A stretch of DNA of 64,000 nt from Antitrichia curtipendula (taxonomy: Eukaryota > Streptophyta > Bryopsida > Hypnales > Leucodontaceae): contig OX579638.1 in the NCBI GenBank assembly GCA_951230915.1, positions 29,654,696-29,718,695 on the forward strand, in the 5' to 3' direction. The notes beneath the pieces were generated by a model. It saw nothing but the letters and a program-made list of their open reading frames with translations, ran no database searches and had not been told where the DNA came from. This document shows, piece after piece, positions 37,134 through 46,945 of the stretch. The translations under genes were made by a program, and so were the position numbers. The stretch's first letter is position 1, and every line of letters starts with the position of its first letter.

Positions 37134-40100
37134 TCGTTTTCTTTGGGTTGAAAATATGTATCCCAGAGGTCTATTGCATCTTCCCAACCACAACGTCATA
37201 CATTCTGTATAGGTGGATGCTACAGGCCGCATGCAGGTATTTGTGGTTTTGTTTTGATCGAGAATTGGGACTGGGTTATTATTTTGACGAGAATGGAGTC
37301 TGCACAGACAACAACTTGCTGAAGGTTTACTGGATGGAGATCAAGCAACAGAGGAAGCTCGATTGGCAGACTAGCACTCCCGCTTTTGTGTAAACCTGGT
37401 CTGCATGCTATACTTCTCTGAGCTAGTAGATACTGGGTGTCATCTCTTTCAGACCAGCATAGATGGAGAGGAATTTGTACTTCACAGATGTACTGCCTAA
37501 GCAACTATATCAGGAATTTTCGTTTCATTCATTTACTTGTAGTTGACGTGTGAAACGGATGTGGTGTAGGAGATGCTGACTAAGTATATCTCTTTGCAGG
37601 TGGCCTGTGCAGTGAGACCAACAGGGGACACCGGTCCAAAAAAATGCCCTGATTGACAATAGCAAGCTGCCAACTTTATTTGCACCTAGATTTGTAGCAA
37701 CAAGTTCACTCTATTGATTGCATGAGTGCCCACATCACGAGCTTGCAAAAACAGCTTATACAATAAAATTCATTGAATCATCATGCTATATGTTTGTGCC
37801 TTGCTTTCAATTTTTGGTTATAATGCTAACTTTGAGTACTGGATTTGCCTTATTTGCGATGCAGATCTACTACTTATTTATTACTTAGTGATTGCTACAC
37901 ATTCTGTAGTGCCAAACTAGTTTGCTTTGGGCTTAGTTCTTGTTATGGCCTTAGAACAAGTTATTGTGCACACTTTTTGTTGTAAATATCAGAGTGCACT
38001 AATCATTTACTGCTTTGAAAATGACTACATTTATATTCTAGAAGGGAGTGAAAAGTTTAGTATACACTAAACTTGTCTTTAAAATTGTCTTCAAAATTGT
38101 CTTCAAAATTATTGGTTTGCCAAGTCTCATTGTCTCATTGTGCCATAGTGTCCACAATATTTAATCCCTAAATGCTCTAGGCCTTTATTGAGCTTCTAGG
38201 AATTTGCTCCAAATTGAACAAAAAGACAACATTTGGATAAGTTATATCAATTTTTTGTAAATGTAACCATACATAATCAAACTAGACACATTAGAGATCA
38301 CATAGGATAAAAAATCACAACAATAATGTTTATGAATTGAAAGAATGTAATGTTTAATCATAAGGATGCTAAAATTGTAAATGTGATTTGAAGTCTTTTA
38401 ATCCTTTTTTCACAAGTCAAATCTAAAATGTGGTCACCCAAAAAATGAGCTTTAAGGGCCTAACATACATAACCGGAATCAAATTATCACTTTTCAAAAA
38501 GTACTCAACAGTTTTCTAATGGGATTCCAATGGCTAAAAAGGAATTTCTAATGGGATTTTTTATCCAAGATCTAGTTTATTTGAGGCTCGTTTCTAAAAG
38601 TCCTCAACACTATGGAGAGTAAAGATTGCAATAGACAACCTTGCAAAAAAAATTAAATAGAAAAATCGTAATCAATTATTATCAAAATCGGATTTATAGT
38701 GCTAAAACTAGACTTCAAAAAGAAAATTTTCAAAAATACATACTACTAAAAATAATTATTTGGTTAAGATTTATTTTAACTTCAAACTATTGTCAAGACT
38801 AAGAAGGAAAATACTGCAACAAAGTCACATTGTAAATTGCAACATAAGCATGTCAACAATTACATCTTCATGTGTTCAAAATACACCTTGTTATTGGAAA
38901 GCAATATTTTTTAATATTGCATTTGATGCAAGTTTTTTGTTTGAGTTCTTTACTACATGGTAAAACTTTTGCCTATAGCACATGTTTGCTCATTTTAGTT
39001 GTAACCTTATTATGTATAATATATTATGAAATGCAAAATTTGTCCCTAATTCCAAGAGGATGAAGTGTCACCTTAGTCTATAAATGGAAAGTTGGGTATA
39101 ATTCTATAAACTCTATTTTATGTATGAATTTTTTTTTAATTTATAGAAAAATAGATTTGTTTTAGGAATTATAGTTTTCATTTCCAATTTCCTATCAATG
39201 TGTTATGTGTAAAAGCAAAAGGTATGGCATCCACACTACAAAATGGATTTTGTAGGCAAAAAAAAAAAATGACAATCATTTATTAAAATTTGTTATAGAA
39301 ATATTCTTGTGTAAATGGAAAGATTTGATACTTTCTATTTGGGTTGCTAATAAAAAAGTCAAAGAAAGTCTTATGTTGGGAATAACCATAGCATTGTTTT
39401 TTTTTAAATAAATGATTGCATTCATTTTTTAATTCAATTTTTATAGTTTTTTGAAAAAATCAAATTCGACATGCTTTAATTTCCTCTCTAAACCCAAAAT
39501 CTCATTATTGGAATTATATTTCATTTATGTATTTTTATCAAATTATTATTATTTTTAAATTACATAATATAAGTATATAGATTTTTGGTTTGAAACAAGG
39601 TAGTATCTTCAATTCATTTTGTATTTTTGTAAAACTCTAGGTGAATTATTCTTTTATTTTTTGATACAACCAAGGTTGTAATATTCTTTTTCATCTTCCT
39701 TTTTTTGAATAAGGCATATTTGGGTTCATTTTGTATTTTTGTATAGAGTTAGGTTGTTGATTTTTTTTTGATAACAATATAGGTTTTGAAATAGTATTTT
39801 TTTTAAGAACAAAATAGGCCTACATTCTTTTCTTATTTTTGTAGTGACCATATTCTGTACTTTTCCTTTTCTATTACGAACTAGGTCCATCAATGAGATT
39901 TGATTGGAAAATTGAGTAAAAAAGCACAGGTTTCTATACTACAGGGGCTTCTATAGTGTAGCAGTGGATGGTTCTTCCAGCAAAGTAGAAATTTAGGCAA
40001 TGTCAGACAATGAGGCTCCACACTCATCCAGAGTCTTTGATTGGTTGCTAGGTTGTTTTCTTATCTAATTTGTATAATTTTCTTTTCAGTTTGACCTGCT

Positions 40101-40720
40101 CCATCAGTAGAAAGTTGCACACTAACCGGAAAGTTCTAACTTTTGAAAATGGCAGGTAAGGTCTGCCATGTCAGTTTTGTACATGGTCATTGTATTGCCA
40201 GCATTTCCTTTTGAAAGCGTATTTTTTGCAAGAGCAATGTATTTTTAGTCTTTAAGAATTATAGCCAACACTTTATGAATTAGCTCATTTGAATTTCAAT
40301 TGTGCTAAGCCCTTCCAAAGCCAACAAGAAAAAAAAAAAAATTAAAAACTAAAAAATGCAACTTCTAAGCCCTATTGAATGTTGAAATATGGCCAAATAC
40401 AAGACTTTTAGTTAGTGCACAGTATACAAGGAATTTCCCAAGACATTAGAATCATTCAAAAAAGCAACAAAAAATTAGTATCACTGGTCAATTGCTACCA
40501 TGTTCTGTTGTCAAAATCTCATTGAAGGAAACCCTCATGAAGGAAGACAAACATTGCTATGTATACAGAAACTTGCACTAAAGCAACCAAATACGTGCGC
40601 CATGCTTTGTATCAAACATCCTAAAGGGGTTAAAAAAGCAGTTCAACTGATCCACTCCAGCTCTAGTCGAACTGGACGCTGACACACTACAGCTCATTAT
40701 GCAACAATGCACGGTGCCTG

Positions 40721-40860
40721 GTCATTATGCTGCAGATGCTTCAAGGCGGGGGGGGCCTCAGTTGCCGCTTTTTTTTTGGAAAAATTGCTGGTCATCTATG
40801 CTGCAGATGCTTTCAAGGCGGGGGGGGCCTCAGTTGCCGGTTCTTAATCAAAACAGTGGC
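40721..40860. repeat. 70-bp tandem duplication with poly-G run
   Basis: The block GTCATTATGCTGCAGATGCT...GGCGGGGGGGGCCTCAGTTGCC occurs at 40,721 and again at 40,791 with small differences. Confidence 0.75.
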
Positions 40861-41040
40861 TGATCATTATTCAGCTGCAGATGGTTGGTCACTGCTTTTT
40901 AATAAGGAAAATCCCTTGCTCCAGTTCAGTTCCCTTTTAACAAGGAGGGTATTTGTTTAGTGCAAATTCTTGAGTTAGTGATCATTTTAAGGATACAAGG
41001 ACAAGTTTGCCTATAACACGAGTCCAAATTATTTCCCAAA

Positions 41041-41172
41041 ACGTGAAATGCGAGTGCAAGCCCCACGCACATGACATTCACACAACTGATACACCCCAAG
41101 CCAGTCACGTGAAATGCGAGTGCAAGCCCCACGCACATGACATTCACACAACTGATACACCACAAGCCAGTC
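41041..41172. repeat. 66-bp tandem duplication, near-identical copies
   Basis: ACGTGAAATGCGAGTGCAAG and the following sequence to CAAGCCAGTC occur at 41,041 and 41,107 with one difference (CCCC versus CCAC), so the duplication is recent. Confidence 0.85.
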
Positions 41173-41385
41173 ACAGCAGTTTAAGAATGCTATCGGAAAA
41201 TCTGGCAGCAAGATGTGCAAGTTCACATGGCATACGAAGTGCAAGGCAACGATTTCCTGTAAGTTCATTGAAATGAATTCGTATTAAATAAAATACGGTT
41301 ACAAAAGGCATAGATCGCACCAACAAACAATGTGTCCACACATAATGTACAATCTCCTCTTCCAAGACCACAGATTCCTCCACTG

Positions 41386-44300
41386 CTAATCTAACAATGC
41401 TGCGGCACGGGCAGCCTCATCGATAATCTCTTTGACATCAAGCTTCAATTCAAACCCCGCAAATCGACTCTTCACAGGGTGCGAGATAGGAGGCAAGCTG
41501 AATTTTGAAGTCAACAGCAAATGGCTATAAACCAAACTCGGTTCCTTATCGTTTCTCAACAAATAAGTACGACTACCTTCTTTAAGACGCTCGTACCAGA
41601 AACCTGAGAAAATAACGTCCCCAGGGCCATACCCATTCCCTTCTGGGTCTGTAAAGCTGTCTTGAAGCGTGCGTGTTGCAGTATGCACTAGCATCAGCCA
41701 ATATGGCTCCTCCTGAAGTGGTGAACGCACAGCAACATTATCTCCAATGCAAAGCCCGTCGGCGATCCACTCACGGTCAGGACCAGCTTCCACCTCCTCG
41801 TCGTTGTTGTACAATTGGCGAGCTTGGCTTGGTCGCTTTGGAGTCAACCTTTCCATTGCACATGCAATTACAGATGACAACAACATTCACTCAATCAGTA
41901 ATGCCTCCAATAAATCAAGGCAGGATACCACGTAAGTCAGAACATCATGTAGCTGTTTGCCAAAATACCCACCCTCAACCAATACAACAGCATTCAAGAA
42001 AGAGTCTGTTTGCCAAAATACCCACCCTCAACCAATACAGCAGCATTCAAGAAAGAGTCTGGCAAAGTCAGCTACAAAGGGAGAACTCCCACCTGTGCAA
42101 GATGAAGCTAGGAGCATGATCTGATTGGTAACAAGGACTCTCATAGTCATAACCAAGACAAGCATGACAGAGGCAGCTCAATTGCCGATATTGTATCAAC
42201 GTCGGGTCTCTGGCGGACACTGACCGGCACTGGTGATTTCCCATGCTGCCTGGCACCGTTTCAACCTGAAGAGGGTCGGTTCTGTCCACCGAACCAGGTC
42301 CAGAGACTGGAATCTCCCAAAAAAATTTACTTGTAGTACATCGTGCACCCCGTGGCCCTGCATGTGCTTTCCTGGATTCTTCTTTCAAGAATGCCACGAT
42401 TTCTGCAGCATTCTGGAGCTTGCGCCCATCCACCTTCATTTGTTCCTTTCGTATCTCTCTTTTTAGAAGAGCACCTGCACCATCCACTTCCCCCTTCCCA
42501 TGCCCACTTCCAAAATAATTCCAACACATTTGGCACCCAGAATTTAAACTCACACCACTAGTGAGATTAGGATACCTACTAATGAAATACCAAGCACGTG
42601 AAGACTTAAACTGACTACTACATCCATCAGACCAGACAATGTGATTAGAAGGTGAGAAACCTTGATTGCGCACATGCTCCCAGTTCAACATGAAGCACTT
42701 TTGCACATACAAAGAGTCGTGGGTTTTGTCATCAGAAATGTAATAATGAATTTCTTTCAGAAGCAGTGGCTCTTCGTTTTCAGCTCTCCATGCAGGATTA
42801 GGTCTGTAGGTTATATGCACTAGAATGGTTATCTGGTCATTATACCAATGCATTGATTGGATTTCGTTTTGAACCTTGAGAGTATAATTTTCAGAGAAAT
42901 CCACACAAGATATGAGAGTGTCTGCAAGAACAGACCCAAACAACTCCCGGAATTGGAAATCCTGCCAAGTTGCAATGTAATTATGAAGTACAAAAGCTTG
43001 TAGTTTGGGTTTGAGATAAGCGATTAACTCACGCGGTGGTGACTCTCGATACTCCATCGTCACCACTTTCTTTGGATTTCCATCTGCAGTTGTTCCCACT
43101 ACCTTGTATCTAATGCTTTTCCACTTCACGAGCTGGTCAGTGCTTTCTTCAAGTGGACAAACCATAAGCAGCTGTAAGCCACAATCTGGACACTCTCCTA
43201 GTAAACAAGCCCGACGATGCCAAGCAGAGAACTCAACTTTCTCACATAAAATGGATGACCACAAGTTTGTTAGTCGTTCATATACTTCACGATGAGCATT
43301 GCAGAAGCGGCCAGCATTTGCAAAATCCAAACCACCACAGACAAATTCACAGTCACAATTGCAACTACTGTGAACTCCAAGCTTATCTACACGCATGGTG
43401 TCAAGAGCTCTGAGTAGCTCTAGCAGCTCCTGATGATACTTACAACAGCATGTATTCCATAGCCGTAAACGCCTAACCCACCACGGTTTCATGCTCTCGA
43501 AAGAAGTCAAGCTACAGAGCAAGTTAGGATACATGGTCTTGAAGCTTGTGTAGAACTCGAGCTGCACAACCGTAGCTGCCGTTAGAAATAAAACAGAGGA
43601 AGATACTAAACATTCACAGATATTGCAAAATGAGAGCAAGGAGGCTAAATCTGTAAGTATAGGAGCAAGGTGATGGCTGGCTAGCCACCAATAGGACAGC
43701 ACATTCTCAAAGATGTAAGATCTAAAACTCCAATAGAAAGAGTAGAATAGAAGAGATCAACTGATACTAAAGCATGAATTCTAGCAACACAGCATATCCA
43801 GTAGTATCCTAGCCCATACAGTAGCACTAAAGCAAATACATTAGCACCCAATCACATACAGTAGCACTGAAGCACATACAGTACCACCCTAGCACATACA
43901 GTAGCACCCAAGCACATACGGTAGCACCCAAGCACATACAGTAGCACCCTAGCACATACACTAGCACCCAAGATACAATAGCACCCTAGCACATACGATA
44001 GCACCCAAGCACATACGGTAGCACCCAAGCACATACAGTAGCACCCAAGCACATACAGTAGCAACCAAGCACATAATTTAGCACCCTAGTACATACATTA
44101 GCACCCAAGCACATAATTTAGCACCCTAGTACATACATTAGCACCCAAGCACATACATTAGGAAGGAAGTAGCATTTCTAGGAAGAAAGTAGAGATGGTA
44201 GCATCCAAACACATATTCCAGCAACAAAAGATAAATTCTTGCATCAGAGCAGTCATCTAGAAACATACTAGCACACAATCACAAATTCTAGGAAGTAAGT

Positions 44301-45610
44301 AGAATTTCTAGCAACAAATAAAAGGTAGTAGCACCCAAGCACATATTCTAGCAAGTGATTGGCTACATTTTTAGCAACACAGCCAATATAGTATCAACCA
44401 CGCACATTTTCTAGCTAGAAAGCAGAATTTCAAGCAAGAACTCAGAACTTATAGCAACACAGCAAGCACAAAAGGATCCTAGCAAACTTTGAAGCAATAG
44501 AGCCAATATTCAAGCAAGAGAAGAAGTATCGTATAAAAACAACATGTTATAAATCAGCGATGCACATATTTAAGCAGAGGCGCACATTCTGAAGGCATGA
44601 AACAAATTCTGAGCATTGATTGAGGTTTATTTCCAAGCAACGTTGCACCTTCAGAGGTGAAGAAGGTCGTTTTCAATCAAACCCTAATCCATTAGCACAG
44701 TTGAAGGAGAGAACGGAATGAGGCTACAAGAAGATACCAAACATTCAGAGGATTGCAAGCAACGTGGAAGTGTAAAGGAACTATATTTTTACAATACCTG
44801 AGATACTTGTAGGAAATGGGTAACATGGGAGACCCATTGCCGTGGACCTTCGTGGAAAGTCACAACATCTTTGCGGTTTGGGGACACTGTCGTCTCTTCC
44901 GCCCACCACTGCTCAACCAGAGTCTTCACATTTTCAGCAAGGGAGTCACTCCGAGTCTTTCTCCGATGGTGCAGCCAAAATGCATCTTGAGCAGAGTCTA
45001 GTAGTACTCGTCTTCCTTGCGCCTTTGAGATATTACGCCTGTCCACCCCTAACAACCCAGCAATTCCTCTTCCACTACCAACATTTCCCTTAGAAGCGAA
45101 TGTACACAAAATATCCTTTGCCATTATAATTTTAGAAGTTTTCTGACCCACCAAGTGCTCTCGCATGCCTTCTCGCACACTGCTAAGAACGGAATGTCCC
45201 AACTTCACAGATTCTAAGTTACTCAAGTACGTTGGAGTGATGTCAGCCATACAAGTGTGTCCCAAGAGTTTCTCAACAGTGAGAGCTCGTATGTTCCTAT
45301 CATACTGTTGAAGACGCTGTGCTGTAAACGCAGCAATTTCCTTCGCTACATGCGCACTAATTCTATTCACCCTAGATGCACACAAATCAGAAGTACCCGG
45401 CGATTCACAAGATGGATTGGAATCAATCGGGACTTCCCTGTTGGCGCCAGCTGCCTTCCTTGCCCTACAACGTCGTGTTCGCTCCCGACTGTCTCTTTTG
45501 CGCTTTTCAGCATACCATGCTTGGTGTGCCTCTTCTAGTCCACCTTGTGCCTCTCCTAGTCCAGGTGGGGCACATTCTAATGCTTCAGCAGAAGCCATTT
45601 CTTCTGCCAT
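41386..45610 (-). CDS. DDE/D transposase, 914 aa
   Basis: Exons 45610-44798 (from the first in-frame ATG after an acceptor at 45,632), 43561-42093 and 41848-41386 join in phases 0 and 2 with no stop. Residues 36-53 are basic (KRKRDSRERTRRCRARK). About 178-201 resembles a helix-turn-helix (GSGRGIAGLLGVDRRNISK). The central part has paired cysteines (NTCCCKYH, CNCDC, GECPDCG). The candidate catalytic set is D492 in DFSENY, D583 in WSDGCSSQFK, and E629 or D631 in GHGKGEVDG. A YRQLSCLCHACLG cysteine motif follows. The C-terminal 150 residues (GDNVAVRSPLQEEPYWLM..FWYERL) resemble a small beta-barrel reader-type module. The same motif order occurs in a family of uncharacterised animal and plant proteins I recall as transposase-like. 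An upstream coding exon is possible, and the last intron has a weak pyrimidine tract. Confidence 0.75.
41954..42060. repeat. 53-bp tandem duplication in the last transposase intron
   Basis: TGTTTGCCAAAATACCCACC and its continuation occur at 41,954 and 42,007, nearly identical. It lies wholly inside intron 42,092-41,849, so it does not affect the product. Confidence 0.8.
43624..44724 (-). repeat. Intron sequence shared with the RING-like gene (arm 2)
   Basis: Lies inside the transposase intron 44,797-43,562, with about 75 bp of private sequence at each end, and matches 34,908-36,116. Both copies are in the sense direction of their own gene. This arm has the longer minisatellite. Confidence 0.85.
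43820..44165. repeat. 20-bp minisatellite in the transposase intron, about 17 units
   Basis: Units CACATACAGTAGCACCCAAG (the complement of the array at 35,400-35,640), with CCTA/CCAA variants. Copy number differs from the other arm, so the arrays changed after the duplication. Confidence 0.85.
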
Positions 45611-45761
45611 TTCAGGAATGAGTGGCCTCACCTAGAAAAAGAAGGTGCATACAGTAAAAAAGTCTAATTTTCCAGGTTGATCAGGCTCTTATCCCCTACA
45701 CCCTAAACCCTAATTCACCAGTGATCCCTTTGGTGAGAAGAAATTGTTCATCAGCTAGTCT

Positions 45762-45896
45762 TCATGCCTTTTGTTGGGTATACTTCACACTGCTAGCAGG
45801 ACGCTTACACTGTGAAGAATACCCATTGCAACCACACTCCCCACACAAAACCCACCTCCGCAAACGCCATGTATTCTTCCCGCGGCAAGCACTCAT
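45762..45896 (-). CDS. Small cysteine-rich ORF upstream of the transposase
   Basis: Forty-four codons from an ATG at 45,896. The peptide has CRGKNTWRLRRWVLCGECGC, with a tight C-x2-C-x-C cluster and a later Cys. It lies in the right place to be an upstream exon or leader ORF of the transposase. However, the strong donor-like AGT|GTAAGC inside it is out of phase with the acceptor at 45,632. It may be a separate small protein, a zinc-knuckle exon with other splicing, or chance. Confidence 0.3.
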   Translation of the reverse strand: MSACRGKNTWRLRRWVLCGECGCNGYSSQCKRPASSVKYTQQKA

Positions 45897-46912
45897 CAAA
45901 CCCTCTCAAAACAAAAATGACGCAAACAATACTCCGTCAAACAACATCTTAACGTCAAAAAACCTACCCAAAACAGCCTCATTCGCGCATCACACACGTT
46001 CTCACCCTGAACCCTAATTCTTTGTGGATGCATGGGTCCTGTCGCGCAAAATCGATGACAACAAGAAGTAAACCCTAAAGCAATATAACTTCAAGCTTGC
46101 AATGAGGTAGAACTTACCAAACCACTTATTGAACGTAACTTCCAGAATGCAATGAAACCCTACTTCAATAACCGAAGTTCTGAAGATCACCCAACCTTCC
46201 ACTCCGCTCCACAGACCCTAAAGTAGCACCCTCCCGCATCGATCGTCCTGGTTCTGCATTGTAGATGCAGCTTTGGCTTCTGACAGTTTCCTCACAAACA
46301 ACAAGAAATGAAATGCACGCATAGCACCTGGAGAGTATGGATATCCCATTTGAACGCAGTCTTCATCGTGAGAGTGGTGGCGTGAAAGCAAAACCTGTAC
46401 GTGCAATAAGATCCTACTCTCTGCAAGCCAAAAAATTATCTTACAAAAGCAGCATCTTCAGCGTCATGTGTCCACCAATGCAATGCAGCACTCAAGGTAA
46501 CTGGCGGCTGAAGCAAAACACGGTAGAAGCAGAAACACAAGCAGAAGCACTAGGATCCGAAAGAGACGATAGGAACTAAACCCTAAACCGCAGTTGGGTT
46601 CATCCGCAAATTGCGCTCATCCAAACACAATCATCCACTGACGTAGCTAGCAACCTCGATCTTCTGAAGTCACTTATTCATCTTTCACTCAACAATATTC
46701 ATCCGTTTAAGGACCTTTCAGCACAAAAAGCACTGGTTACATGAATATAAAGTTGCTTTTGGGATCTCAAACAATGACTAAAAGTGGATGGCATTACAAA
46801 ATAAGATTCTCTAAAGTTTATAAAAAAAGAAAACATAATCTTCAAACCAAAATTCAATCACACTTTTCACACAACTATCCTAAAGCATTTAAAAAAGGAA
46901 GTGTTACGTCCT
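45897..46912. other. Right subterminal region of the 14-kb transposon
   Basis: Presumed promoter and leader of the transposase (TTTAGGG-like boxes near 45,700 and 46,575 in complement) followed by about 300 bp AT-richer sequence to the terminal repeat. No gene was identified. Confidence 0.4.
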
Positions 46913-46941
46913 AAGTGGCTCATATTAGCTCATGTGTACCC
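46913..46941 (-). repeat. Right terminal inverted repeat
   Basis: Complement of the left terminus. Ends GTGTACCC, followed by the target duplication TGGA at 46,942-46,945. Confidence 0.85.
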
Positions 46942-46945
46942 TGGA

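Larger units (their letters stand above)
37134..41385. other. Space between the two convergent transposon genes
   Basis: The first 500 bp may be 3-prime UTR of the RING-like gene. The frame 37,130-37,393 looks weakly coding but has no ATG context and no domain. About 37,600-40,100 is AT-rich with no gene, possibly a nested decayed element. 40,700-41,200 holds short tandem duplications. No third gene was found. Confidence 0.45.
32551..46941. mobile_element. 14.39-kb autonomous-looking DNA transposon, possibly Sola-like
   Basis: Termini at 32,551-32,579 and 46,913-46,941 are inverted repeats, 27 of 29 bp identical, starting GGGT. Both are flanked by TGGA, a 4-bp target duplication. Removing the element and one TGGA joins ATG GGT GGA to GGA AGA TCA CAG in the frame of the hAT transposase, which confirms the boundaries. 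Inside are two convergent spliced genes: a RING-like coiled-coil protein (32,943-37,133) and a DDE/D transposase (45,610-41,386). A 4-bp duplication and a DDD-type transposase with cysteine clusters recall the Sola superfamily, but the assignment is from memory. Neither gene has a stop or frameshift, so this is the youngest and possibly still functional element in the window. Confidence 0.85.

Noticed and set aside
43562..43702. N-terminal extension of the transposase exon (47 codons before 43,561)
   Set aside because: It is intron: an acceptor at 43,562 joins in phase to the exon ending at 44,798, and the extension lies partly in the shared intron block.
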